Shown in pieces: positions 22,601 to 32,855 of a stretch of 64,000 bases of DNA. Every line of letters begins with the position of its first letter. Position 1 is the first letter of the stretch. Both the position numbers and the translations under genes were made by a program. The stretch comes from Odiellus spinosus (lineage: Eukaryota; Arthropoda; Arachnida; Opiliones; Phalangiidae), in contig OY987237.1 in NCBI GenBank assembly GCA_963920705.1, forward strand, positions 11,562,601-11,626,600. The letters are read 5' to 3'. Below the pieces are notes generated by a model. The model saw only the letters and a list, made by a program, of their open reading frames with translations. It was not told where the DNA came from and searched no databases.

Positions 22601-24996
22601 TAAATTTCGCGTTTATTAAAGAAATACTTGTATGCCTGACGAGGAAGTGGCTATTATGCTAGGTTATTTTGAATATTTGACTAATGCCAAAAGTATATCA
22701 CTTTATCTCTTTAAAGTAAATAACGCTCCGTAGCTTAAAAATATCAGCAAAGAGTTAGGTACTAGCCCATAACTTAAAAACAGACCAAAAAGGCCATCAA
22801 CCCTGTATGGCTCGAGTGATTTGAGCTCTTCCACGATATTTTGAGTCGGGAGAGAGGGACGTAATTTAGGCGGACCGCGCTTGGCTATATTGCTTTCCTC
22901 CTAGCTCCGACATTAGTGTCAACTCCGTCTTCAACAAGATATTTTTAGGTCCACTTTTCTTACAATATTCACGAAAACAAGTTGACTCTAAAAGTTAATT
23001 TGTATCGTCGAAACAGGCCTTTAAACGTATTGCGCAGGAGATAAAACTCCTCAGGCTCAGAAATCTGTAATTTAAAATTTTCTCTTTCGGAAGGTATGAA
23101 ATAAACCCTATAGGCAAATTTTTACCAGGCAGTTTTCGATATTTGCGGATATTAGAATCGTAAAGTTTTAAAAAAGGAACTTTAAAATTATTATTTTCAC
23201 GGGTGAGAATATTTTGAAATTATTTGAAACTCTGTTATCAGGAGGGGATCAGGCAGACTTGAAATACAGCCACTTCAACAATTTGGAACATCATTACTGA
23301 CTTCTTATTATATGAAAACCGGAATTTTTTCTTGGCGTAGGCCTATATTGTAGTCACGACTTAAATTTGAATATAAACACGAATATTAGAAGTTTTTAGT
23401 ACTTCAAATTTTTAAAGATTTTAAACAAATGAGGTTGAGTTATAATGTAGGTGCCAGACCTATGCTCACCCACGAAACAAACTTTTCAACTTTTTACTCA
23501 ACCCTTTAACGTTTTTTAACGCTATCATCTTCCGTTTAAGATTCGATATATATTTCCCTGAAGTTATATTTCGCTTACATATTCGTAGTTTATTTTTTTA
23601 TTTTTTTAAATATTTATCTGATCTCAATAGCATAAAAGTTTTGTAAGTTACATATTAAACCCTGTAAAAATTTACATTCATTGAAAAATTTCAGTATTGT
23701 ACGAAATACAAAGCCGTGTTTGTGACTCAAAACTATTGCTGCAGATCAGTTACAGTTTAACTTATGGTATAGATTTTATACAGGAAATCGAATACAGTGA
23801 ATATTTTAAACAATGCGCGCGTTGGTTGATGCTCCTCAGGGCACATCCCACTTATAAAACTTATAGATTCTATAGGTGGAAATGTATTCTATGAGAAGGA
23901 TAATCTTGACGTTTTTATTATCGAGTTTAAATGATAAAAGATGCTGCGTTTCTTCCGAACCGGGCATTCACGGCTCTATAGACGCTATTAAAATTTACCT
24001 ACTTAAAGGTTTACTTATGCTAGTATTTTGAGACATTTGCATTAATAAAGTAATTGACTTTGGCGATTGACGTTTAATTTCTTAAAAACCTTTTTTTTTT
24101 CTTGTTTTCAGTTACAACACCCGTAACAACAAGTAATGACGTCGAATCGAATAATCCCACGACAGTAGCCACAACGGTGAAAGAAATGGTCGGGGAATCT
24201 GGCAACGTTGTTAGTTTATCGTCCACAACCTCTCCGGAGAGTGTTGAGCCACCCATCCGACCTTACTATCGCAATGTCATGAGGGTCAGCTCAGTCCGAC
24301 GTACTGGACGAACCTTCAACGGCGAAAACACCTTAGAAAGTCCTATCAGGCCAACTGCTTCGGCGCAGGAGTATCCCAGAGGCACCGGAGGTTAGTTCTT
24401 AATTAAAGGGACACGAGATGGAATGGGCTATTTTAGTAGTCAATTTCCCGCTTCCATATTTTATAACTTATAAAAGTACTCCATGAATTTAAAACTAGTA
24501 CATAAGCCTATATGTTAAACATAAGCTAATCTTTAAAAGTAGGCATCCAGTGACTCCATTCCTCCACCCTCACTCACCTATTAAAGTAGAGCAGCTAAAG
24601 CTAATGCCAAAAATGAGGAGTAAAATGGCCAACTGGTAGGGAAAATCCAAAAAAGAGAACTAGCCTTTAAAATTCTATTATTCAGAAAACGTGTTAGCGT
24701 TAAGTGTTATGGGCCTATCGTCGTGTTTAATACTACTCTATGGTCCGCGCTATTTTTATCGTAATACTCGCAGCAAAGTGAGCAAACCCCTTCGTTTTCT
24801 ATTTTTCTTTTTAGTTGGTTCATTTGCCGAAGTTGGCATGGCCATCACGAAAACTGCGCACAATGATAACCGAAATGGAAGGAGTTTTTTTGGCTCAACC
24901 GAAGCTAGCGTTTCCCACGCGTCCTTCGCATACATATCTTTAGAAGTGATCCTAACTCTATTTCTATCGTTCACTCTAAAATGGCACTTAGTTTAA
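16637..24996 (+). CDS. Secreted-leader, Ser/Thr-rich protein with three C-terminal hydrophobic segments
   Basis: Not recognised as a named family. Three exons, 16637-16700, 24112-24390 and 24686-24996, join with phase-1 boundaries to 217 aa. Exon 1 encodes a signal peptide (core VSCFLTLLVFVNC). Exon 2 starts VTTPVTTSNDVESNN and is Ser/Thr-rich, then turns Arg- and Pro-rich (EPPIRPYYRNVMRVSSVRRT). Exon 3 has three hydrophobic stretches: LALSVMGLSSCLILLYG, LRFLFFFLVGSFAEVGMAI, and a last one around YISLEVILTLFLSFTL just before the stop. A basic linker (RYFYRNTRSKVSKP) separates the first two. The predicted product is a small surface membrane protein. Intron 1 is 7.4 kb and holds many transposons. 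It is head-to-head with another Ser/Thr-rich membrane-protein gene whose first exon is also 64 nt. Its 3' end converges on FTSJ1. The long intron makes the exon 1 to exon 2 link less certain than the exon 2 to exon 3 link. Confidence 0.65.
16927..17002. repeat. Hairpin with 30-bp perfect arms
   Basis: Arms 16927-16956 and 16973-17002 are exact reverse complements separated by 16 nt. Each arm also contains the smaller palindrome ATCTTCTAGAAGAT, so several alternative cruciforms are possible. It lies at the start of a 7.4-kb intron. Confidence 0.85.
17170..17290 (+). repeat. Fragment of element Y family
   Basis: Contains TATTTCAGCC, GATGCCCAAGACCT and GGTGATTCCGAAAATAAATT, all shared with the complete element at 57836-58623. 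Intact termini are not visible here. Confidence 0.65.
17963..18514. mobile_element. hAT-like non-autonomous element with AT-rich interior
   Basis: Terminal inverted repeats TAGAGCTCGGAAT and ATTCCGAGCTCTA, flanked by GTTGAAAA (17955-17962) and ATTGAAAA (18515-18522). These are an 8-bp target-site duplication with one mismatch. The 552-bp interior is very AT-rich, with short repeated words such as ACGTATAACG and CGGATAA and no open frame. The TSD length fits hAT. Confidence 0.7.
19444..19723 (+). mobile_element. M1 family MITE, copy c
   Basis: About 280 bp. Ends AGCCGCGTTCGTACTAG and CTAGTGTGGACGTAGCT. The interior matches the other M1 copies, including AACTGCTTCGGGAACCA and CAACCGATAGATGAAGC. 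Confidence 0.8.
20641..20712 (+). other. tRNA-like sequence, probably a SINE head or relic
   Basis: Starts with a D-arm-like GTTC-ATTTGGTTA-GAAC with perfectly paired stem. A B-box-like GGTTCAAATTC lies at the expected distance. The anticodon stem and the acceptor stem do not pair, so a functional tRNA is unlikely. It fits a tRNA-derived SINE promoter region or a decayed tRNA gene. Confidence 0.4.
21420..21849. mobile_element. Element Z: TTAA-bounded foldback element (430 bp)
   Basis: Inverted arms of about 135-150 bp. The left begins TTAAAGTGAGAATG and the right, reversed, TTAAAGGTAGAATG. Both arms share TTTTTTTATCGATTC, TTTAAATAGGCCTAATCCA and ACTTACCCGGAAAATAGGC. TTAA on both sides is the likely target-site duplication. 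A partial copy lies at 53184-53260, and a related end occurs at 63921-63972. The centre has open frames that look like by-products of the arms. Confidence 0.75.
22680..22885 (+). repeat. Fragment of element X family
   Basis: Shares TATCACTTTAT, AGTAAATAACGC, GGCTCGAGTGATTTG, GATATTTTGAGTC and GGACGTAATTTAGGCGG (or close variants) with the right half of the composite element at 56196-57250. No element boundary was fixed. Confidence 0.65.
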
Positions 24997-25114
24997 AAAC
25001 TTAAACCAAACGTGGCCCACAGCAGTCTGTGTAAAAAAATCAAACCCGATTTTGGGTTAAAGGTTTATCTACCTCGGAAAAATCTGTATAAAAAATTCTA
25101 TTCGTAATTAGTTT

Positions 25115-25304
25115 AAAGCCGCGTTCACACTAGAGACTTTGAAAAGGTTTTTAACCGGCGTTTTGTAAAGGTCTAATTATAAGATTTTGGGGTCACGCAT
25201 ATAGATCTTTGATCAAGAAAGCAAATTAATATCTTGGAAAGTCTATTTGAACATTCGAATCAGATTGAAAACGGTTTCAAAGTGGCAAGGGTGAACGTAG
25301 CTTT
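25115..25304. mobile_element. Short MITE with AAAGCCGCGTTCACACT ends
   Basis: A 190-bp element between two convergent genes. The left end is AAAGCCGCGTTCACACTAG, with ACTTTGAAAA close inside it. The right end, reversed, is AAAGCTACGTTCACCCTTG, with ACTTTGAAAC inside it. The termini resemble those of M1 but the interior is different, so it may be mobilised by the same enzyme. Confidence 0.7.
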
Positions 25305-25795
25305 ATAGTAACTCGTATCATTTGATAACTTAATCTTGGTTGACCTTACTACTTATTTTAAATTTATATTTCCTTAATTGAGCAGATCTAAATATAATCT
25401 TCAAAGATAATTGCTTATTTCGCTTTTATTTATTGCTTTGTGAAATAAGTGTTAAAACATTGTCTAGTCTAGAATCAGGAATATGGGCGGAGATTAATAT
25501 TGATTTTTATAAAGTGAATCAGTGTAAGTTTGGACACTTAATGAAAAAACTTAAAAAAGCCAATAAGGAATGATATTAAAATGTCTTTTACATAACTCTT
25601 TTTAGTGGAAGATTTAAATTTTTCATAAAGCTTAGCCTTGTCCAAACTTGACACTACAAAACTACTACAGTATATGAAGGTGTGGTTTACCTCTAACAAT
25701 TTGCTTATATTTTCCACCTAATTACAACAACCAAAAGCATTTGTTTAAAAAAAATTTTAATAAATTTTTACCCACAACGTTTAAATCACAAATTT

Positions 25796-27773
25796 TTAAA
25801 GAGTTAAATCGCTCAAAGATTGATTAACTTCGAGAGAAGCGCAATCATCTTCTGTGGTAATTGATGCTGCATTTTCCCCTACATATTCACTTGCAGAACT
25901 AGGTTTGGCCAGTTTATCCAGTTTTCTTAGCATACAAGCTTCCTTATATGGTGGATCAATCGGTCCTTGTGTCGGAGGCCGATAAACGTAAGTCTCTCCT
26001 TCTTTCATCTGTAAAAATCATCAGATTTATCTAACTGTTAAACCCGCAGCAACCGGCGAAATGTGACGTTTACTGTACATCACATTTCGCCCTAGTGTCG
26101 ACACTTGGTTCGTTTCTAACCTCCAGGGGGTAGGGCTTGTCTGAATCATAACCACTTAAATCACCGCAGCAAATGAAAGGAACAATAACTCTATTTGGTC
26201 CTTCTAATTGGTTTAAATCTCCTGATATTTAGAAAAAAATTAACATTATTATATGAAGTGTTTGTAGAAATTTTCCCTAAAGATGGCGCTTATAGTCTAC
26301 AATGCTGAAACTAAAAATTGAAGCAATGCCATCTTTTGGCAATAAAAGATTTACCATAATCTTGTCCTAAAAGTGGATTAGCCATTGTAGGAATGTAACC
26401 AACAGGAGGAGTGTAATTTTGACAGATTACAAAAGATTCTAAAAGTAGTTTCCAATATAAATGTGTAACCAATTTTAAATATGGTTTCTATACCTATGCT
26501 TGAATTGCGGCTACTTCTTGGTTTTGCGACTGTCACAAGTGGAAAGAATACTCTGAGTTGAGAGTATAGTAAAGTTACATCTTTTCCTCGAAAAATCTGA
26601 AAATAATTTCATGCTCAATTTCGTATAACACCTCAAGTTTAAATTTTAAATATAATTAGATACTTTAGCCACAAAATTGCCTCCTGGTTTCAAGATGTGA
26701 GTAGTAATGTTTAATGCCTAGAAAATTTAATAATTTAGAATTTTAATTATAATATTGCTTCAGAAATAAAATTACGCACGGCTAAAAGTAATTGTGACTG
26801 AATATATTCATCTATGTCATGTAGTCCAGTTACTAAAATAAATAGAACATATATTTATAAATATTAATTTAGGTACATGTGAGAATAAATTAGTGGAAAT
26901 GTTAGATAATTATATAGACAATGACAATGTCAAAGAAGCCACGAATGTCCATAGAACTCGTTTAAGTTGTCTATTAGTTCCAATCTGCAGTAGTTAGGTT
27001 TTCAAGGTTTATGGAATTTGGGTCAAACAAACTAACTAAAGTTTTCCCACTTATTCTTATGATAATAGTTTAAAACACTGTACCATCTGGTGCTCCATCA
27101 CAAATTACTAGATCTGCATGCTCTCCTTCAAAATGTTTGATTACTTCTTCAGCAGTTGAGAGCTTAAAAATTCAAATATTTTGAAACACTTTTATTTAAA
27201 ATAGGCTTATTGTATTTTACTTTAGTTATATCTCCTTGAATTTGTACTACCCCGAGTAAAGGAGCCATGGGCTGAAGATCCACAGCTATAATTTTTATAT
27301 CCTTCGCCTCATTACTTGCACTGCGAAATACATTTCAAAATTTAGCGCGAAATCTAGAAGGGTAAGAGGGGGGACTAGAAGGGTAGGGGGAAGGAGTGGA
27401 ACAAGCAATAGAGGTTAATACTTAAGTTTCCTAGATAATACTTGAGACCAGCTGCCTGGTGCAGCACATAGATCTACAACTTTCTTTACACCTATTAATA
27501 ATTAAGAGTTTTAACAACATTAAACATATTTAATTTGGTTTATCAAATACAGGCACTCAGTGACTGAGGAGCGTCCATATGGTAAGGTCAAATAACCACG
27601 TGAATATTCGCTAAAGCAGCTATTTAACCCTTGGTCAAAACTTTATATTTACCCGTGAATAGATCGAACTGCTCATTAATTTGAAGTAGTTTAAATGCAC
27701 TTCTAGCTCGCCAACCCTCCTCTTTAGCCAACCTGTAGTAAACATCTCTTCTATCTTTCGAAGATTTTCCCAT
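25796..27773 (-). CDS. FTSJ1: FTSJ1 / Trm7 tRNA 2'-O-methyltransferase
   Basis: SAM-dependent RrmJ/FtsJ-family enzyme that 2'-O-methylates the tRNA anticodon loop at positions 32 and 34, working with THADA- and WDR6-type partners. Ten exons on the minus strand: 27773-27653, 27491-27422, 27320-27221, 27162-27084, 26832-26780, 26717-26664, 26596-26494, 26438-26355, 26221-26121 and 26008-25796. They join in phase to 325 aa; human FTSJ1 is 329 aa. The SAM-binding motif reads [16 protein letters not shown]. The KDKE catalytic tetrad is present: K28 in RSAFKLL, D119 in [10 protein letters not shown]159 in GGNFVAK and E194 in NSSIESF. The C-terminal stretch PYPLE followed by [19 protein letters not shown] matches the animal tail. 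The gene is divergent from RP2 with 219 bp between start codons, which suggests a shared promoter. The last intron contains a small perfect hairpin. Confidence 0.97.
26055..26091. repeat. Intronic 12-bp perfect hairpin
   Basis: GGCGAAATGTGA (26055-26066) is exactly complementary to TCACATTTCGCC (26080-26091), with a 13-nt loop. It lies in the last intron (26009-26120) of FTSJ1. Confidence 0.8.
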
Positions 27774-27992
27774 TTTTATTACAAATTAATAAGCCTTTAT
27801 GATGCACGACAAACTTGTTGTTACAGGTCAGGTACCCCTCAGAATTTCACACAAACAAGATTTCGTCTGCTATAGAATCTGCGCAATATGTTTCTGATTT
27901 TGACAGGTGATCGATAGAATGTAGGTTTGTGGATTTTTTTACGATGGTGTACTTAATATCGGTATAAAGATTTAACTATTTGTAATCAAACA
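27774..27992. promoter_or_regulatory. Bidirectional promoter region of FTSJ1 and RP2
   Basis: Only 219 bp separate the start codons of FTSJ1 (-) and RP2 (+), so both transcripts must start here unless upstream exons exist. No TATA box is seen on either strand, as is common for paired housekeeping genes. Confidence 0.6.
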
Positions 27993-29844
27993 ATGGGTTG
28001 TGTTTATGCCAAAAATCGTAATGAAGCTAAATTGAAAGAAAAAGACAGTACAGAAGATAAAGTTTATTCTTGGTAAGTCCTGGTTTCCTAGTTAATGCTA
28101 TATTTCAAGTTCTGTTGCCCAAAAATTAACTATATATGCCTAGTCAATATTTTGAGTTAAATGTTACAAAATTATTCAGGGATAAAAGGGAAAAGGTGGA
28201 TCCCAAAGACTTCATCATAGAAAATCTTAAAAATGAAACTGCGGGAAAGCTACCTGGTTCAATAAATGGACAGCAATTTATAATTCAAAACTGTCGAGTA
28301 AGTTTTTGTAATGTATTTAGAGCCACAACCTTTACATGAAATTATCTTTACAGAACAGTAACATTTTTCTTTTTGACTGGCTCAATACTATAACTATCGA
28401 TGATTGTGAAAGTTGTAACATATTTATTGGTCCAACAAAAGGAAGTGTATTTCTCCGCGACTGTAAAGATTGTTACGTTATCCTCGCTTCCCAACAATTT
28501 CGTGCAAGAGACTGCAAGAGAATGAACATTTTTATTAGTTGCACTACTCAGCCTTCAATCGAGTCGTGCTCGGATATTAAATTTGGATGCTTTTGTTACA
28601 ACTACAATGAACTTGAAGGTAATTGTATTCTCATCTAAACTTAAGCATCTTGGTTCAATTTGTTTCTCGCTATATTTAGAACAATTTCGAAACTCTGGGT
28701 TAACACCTTTTAACAATAGCTGGTCTGTTATCCACGATTTTACTCCAGGGGAGGGTGAAAAAAATTACGAACTCTTGTCCCAAGTAAGCCTTTGACAATT
28801 AATGTCTACCAAGTTAATTTTCAAATATTAATTTAAAGTTTTAAAATCAACAAAACTAGGATGTAAGGGTTGAAGATTTTGTACCTATATCGTCGTCGAA
28901 TGTATTATCTCAAGTTAAAGTGACCACTGATCCTAAGAAAAGTTACGTGCCCCAAACATTAGGGAAGCTTAAAAGACAATCCAAAGAAGTAAGCTCAATA
29001 TTATCTTAAGACTGAGCAAGTACTTATTCATTAGTATCATTACTACATTCATTATTATTATTATTTTTTTTTTTGAAGAGCTGTCTTGTAGTTTTTTTCC
29101 CAGATGGACAGACTCATGAAAGAGCGATGGCATTTATTAGGGAATTAGAAAAAACTTCGGTCAGTAAATTGCGATAAAAAGATCACACTTATGAAGTTTT
29201 TTACTAAAGAGTAATTTTATATTGTATTTAAAAGAATCAATTAGTCAGAACAAAAGAAGTGTTAATGGACAAAAATGACGCTGAACGTGTTTTTGGGAGT
29301 GATGCTTACAACACTGTTGTCAAAAGAGGTTTGTAAATAATTTCCATGATATATTAGTGTTGGCACGGATATCAAGGGTTAGTTTAAACGAATCCCCTAA
29401 TATTTTAACTGATACAACAAAATTGATATCAAAATTCAAAACCACACGGTACAGATAGTTATGGTTTTGACGTCACTTAGTTTTTTTTTTGGTCAGAAAT
29501 ATAAATATTTGCGCCAAAACATTGACTTCGTGAGGGCCATCTATCTTAAAATATACGTTTACCTTTAATCATTAACTGACAGAGTTACTCAATTCAGCCA
29601 GAGTACTTGGTAAAGGAAGAACATACATAAATTAAGATGATCTTTCAATATTATTGTTTTAGGCCCAGTAATAGCCTTGGAATATAATGGTGACGAAGCT
29701 ACTAACAACTGTCAAAATATGGCAAAATCAATAGCATTGGAAACTGGTTCAACGGGATTGGTTTACGTCAGTTCCTCCAGCAAAAACGCCACGAAACAAA
29801 TAGAGCAGTTCTTTACTTACGCTGATATTCAAATGTCTGTCTAA
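27993..29844 (+). CDS. RP2: RP2 (XRP2), ARL3 GTPase-activating protein
   Basis: GTPase-activating protein for ARL3, needed for release and delivery of lipidated cargo to cilia and membranes. Eight exons: 27993-28072, 28180-28297, 28354-28618, 28680-28783, 28860-28988, 29079-29159, 29235-29328 and 29663-29844. They join in phase to 350 aa, equal to human RP2. The N-terminus MGC carries the glycine and cysteine used for myristoylation and palmitoylation. The TBCC/CAP beta-helix domain follows ([50 protein letters not shown]). R116 in QQFR aligns with human R118, the arginine finger. [12 protein letters not shown] and [13 protein letters not shown] complete the domain. The C-terminal ferredoxin/NDK-like domain is seen in [42 protein letters not shown] and the terminal [11 protein letters not shown]. 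Exon 6 uses GAAG as acceptor, chosen because it restores the conserved SCLVV start. Confidence 0.97.
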
Positions 29845-30885
29845 AACCCAAAATCAGACAGTGACCACACAAATTTAAAAAAAAATTAACATTTTTCACA
29901 TAAAGAAACAAGCAACAAACTTAATCAATATCGCAATGAAAAATTTAAAAAGGAACACATGAGTTTCGTTTTACTAAGCAGAAGTTACAAGCAGAAGACC
30001 TTTTTACATATTTTTCATATATTTTAAGTCATATTTAATTTTTTTGGAGTTTTAATTTTGTAGTTTCTTCAAACCTCCTCAAAAACTCCTGTAAAATTTT
30101 GAATATTGGTTTTTAAAGTAGACATCTAACCATAGACTAGTTCTAACCTCTGCTTTAATATAATATTAGTCTAATTATTACAAATATGAATTCACAAAGC
30201 TTTTATTTATTCTAGTCATTTTAATGATCCAAGTCAACGAAAACATTGCCTTGTTTTAAATTTTTACAAAATATTCTATATAAAAAAACTGTTTCCTTAG
30301 AGACAAGTAGCTTTTTTAACTCAGATATACACTGTAAAACTGTGCAATACGCAATAACCATAATATACTATTTAATTTTGTACCCATAAAGAAACACGCA
30401 AATTTGTTGCCATATACACAACACATTTTTACCATTTGTTTTTGTATACATGTATTATCGAGTCAATGTAATGTTTGTCTGTACAATGCCTAAAGTTTGT
30501 GTGAAAGTATAGTTTCAACACCTTTACTCTAGTAGTTAGAATTTCTCTCTTTCTCTATATATATGTACTACACAAACCTTTTTGATCGAAAAATCAATAA
30601 ATGGAATTCAATAGAATATTAATAAGTAAATAGTGTGGGAGGTACAAAAATCTGTTCCAGAGAAGTTTAATACCAACCACGCCTACTTTAAAATTAGATT
30701 AGAAAATTTATCGCAAAGGTTTACTGCTCATATCAGCGTATTCTTTTCTTAAGTCATGATTTATGATGTTGAAACACGCTTAGTTTACTTTAGTACCCTT
30801 TCTTCCTTTTAAGGCATATTTGACCTACAGGAAAGTAAGGTTGACAACTCTCTTCTGAGAAACTAGCTATTTGAGTTTTGGAATA
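29845..30885 (+). other. RP2 3' region and intergenic spacer
   Basis: AT-rich, with no coding exon seen. A canonical AATAAA lies at 30596-30601, about 750 nt after the RP2 stop, and could be its polyadenylation signal. The right end carries the promoter of the small secreted peptide gene, without an obvious TATA box. Confidence 0.4.
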
Positions 30886-31581
30886 ATGAATTCGAAATTT
30901 TCATTTGGTGTATTTTGCGTTCTATTTGGCTTGGTTAACTTAATTAACACTGAAGGAAATTGCGCGCTTGTTAATGGATATGTGAGTAAAATTATGTTTA
31001 GTTGATATTTCCCCATTGATGTTTATACAGCCAAAGGCAGGAAGCTGCCGTATACCAGAAGTAAATAGCTGGAAGTAGGTAAACCTTCCTTTAGAGAACC
31101 TAAATAACGAGCTCGCACCACACATATAAGTGACGCCTATACTAATCATATTCGGGATAAATTTGATTCAGATTGCATTTTTGATTTTGTGTACATATAT
31201 TGTATTTTTAATTTAGTGCCTTCCAGACAATCCAGCAGGACCTCCCCTTGAATGCTGCCCTTTGGATGGAGCAGAGTAATATATTTATAGTACCCTATTT
31301 AATATCACCAAACTATTAAGTATGTTCAAAAGCCAAAAGATTCAAAGGGTAGTTAAGACTAATTTTGAAAAAAGAAGGTATTACACACAGTAGGGCTTTC
31401 AAAATGTATGTCTTAGGAAAAAATTTCTTCAAAAGGCACTTTGATAAAATTTTTATTGAAAAAGGTGCAAAAATAAATAAATTTTCATTTTAGGGTTTAT
31501 TGCATTCACAATAAATGTCATCGTCGAAGCAAATGGAATGTTATGTTCATGTCTTGGACACCTTCATTCGACGATAATTGA
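30886..31581 (+). CDS. Small secreted cysteine-rich peptide, 90 aa
   Basis: Unrecognised. Four exons, 30886-30981, 31031-31060, 31217-31275 and 31494-31581 (TGA), join in phase. The signal peptide has core FGVFCVLFGLVNLI, with likely cleavage after TEG. The mature part has seven cysteines: NCALVNGY, GSCRIPEC, PLECCPLDGAE and VYCIHNKC. A basic and aromatic tail follows (HRRSKWNVMFMSW) and ends FDDN. Donors are GTGAGT, GTAAAT and GTAATA. The exon 2 donor at 31061 was chosen over the GTAGGT at 31075 because only the former keeps exon 3 in the cysteine-coding frame. Small multi-exon secreted proteins of this type are often defence, venom, cuticle or signalling factors; nothing here decides which. 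An ATTAAA variant polyadenylation signal lies at 31612-31617. Confidence 0.68.
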
Positions 31582-31789
31582 ATTTAATGTAGATTTCATT
31601 TAATATCAGGAATTAAAAAATAGTGTATTATTTAAACCAAGTTCGCGCTCCTTTTCAATTTTTTAAAATCCCAAAATTATTGACCAATCACAATTCACAA
31701 ACGAGTATGATGAGTAAAGGAAGGACCGGAGGTCAGACCTTGGAACGGAAGTATGGAATGGTCACGTGACCATGGATTAATCAACCTGC

Positions 31790-31979
31790 CTGTAAGCTGT
31801 AACCTGTCAGTCTATTGAACTGGTCAAGACAGGATAAGAATAGTTAATGCTGTAGAGTATTCAAGCTATGATTACCCGAAACTTTTGTCATTTATTTATT
31901 TTTAAATTAAAACAAGTGTAAAGTTTTTCAATTTAGTAAGAAGTGTCATAACATCTTGTGTGATTATCGACTATTTTAG
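31790..31979 (+). promoter_or_regulatory. Candidate VCPIP1 promoter and non-coding first exon
   Basis: The segment ends in a strong donor (CTATTTTAG then GTAAGT, intron from 31980). The next acceptor is TTTCTAG at 32820-32826, 29 nt upstream of the VCPIP1 start codon. That arrangement suggests a non-coding first exon ending at 31979 and a coding exon starting at 32827. The transcription start is not visible. Confidence 0.45.
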
Positions 31980-32073
31980 GTAAGTCTTTCTTTTTCAACG
32001 ACAATGCTTTTTTTCTGCTAAGGCCTAGGTTTTGGTTTCTGATATGATTCAATTTATTCAATGATTATGAAAC

Positions 32074-32115
32074 CATGGATGTATAAAGAACTAGCTAGTT
32101 CTTTATACATCCATG
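32074..32115. repeat. 42-bp perfect palindrome
   Basis: A 21-nt half (CATGGATGTATAAAG then AACTAG) is followed, with no spacer, by its exact reverse complement. It lies in the presumed first intron of VCPIP1. Each half contains GTATAAAG. Confidence 0.9.
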
Positions 32116-32855
32116 ATGAAACTGAACATAAAAGAGGCGAAGACCAAAATATTAGCAATAATAATTGTAACTATAATTTGTATTCGTATCTAATCTATAC
32201 CGAGTCCTATAAAATCGAAATCTTACTGTCAGATAAGATTTGTTTTTGATTTGTAAAATTGGCAAGTTACATAAACAATTAGGTCTTCAAGCTGTCATGG
32301 TTTAGTTATTAATCCATCCAGCACTTATCTTGGTATGATGTTGACGACAATTTTTCCTTTGGTATTTAGCAAAAATTTTAATTGCTTTCGAAATAAGTAG
32401 ACAGCTGCTTCAAACAGTCAATTGGCAAGTAAGCCTCATGTCATGTAACATCCTTATTAGGGGATTATTTGTAATAGCCCACACTGTTTTCCCTCAATAA
32501 GGGGGATGCACAGATGGGGAAATAAAACTGACATTTAGAGGTCTTCCTTGTTAAATGTGTGAAATATTACAGTCTACAACTGCTGAGAGCCATGACATTA
32601 TTTAAAATTGACTGAAAATGTATTTTTTTATTTGATTTAACCTCTTTCAAGTAGTACTCTATTTATCTGGTGGCAAGTAGACTGCAGACATACCCATGCC
32701 ACACTACCCATACATTAATACCTAAACTAACGAACTTTCCCTTACCAAAGCCCAAAATAACTAATAAATCCGGTTAACCATCATATTTATTTTCATCTCA
32801 TTTCCCCTTAAATACTTTATTTCTAGCTAACCCACTTCGTTGCTTTATTGAAAAG

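Noticed and set aside
31031..31074. Longer exon 2 of the small peptide gene using the GTAGGT donor at 31075
   Set aside because: It ends in the wrong phase and would lose the cysteine-coding frame of exon 3; the GTAAAT donor at 31061 keeps it.
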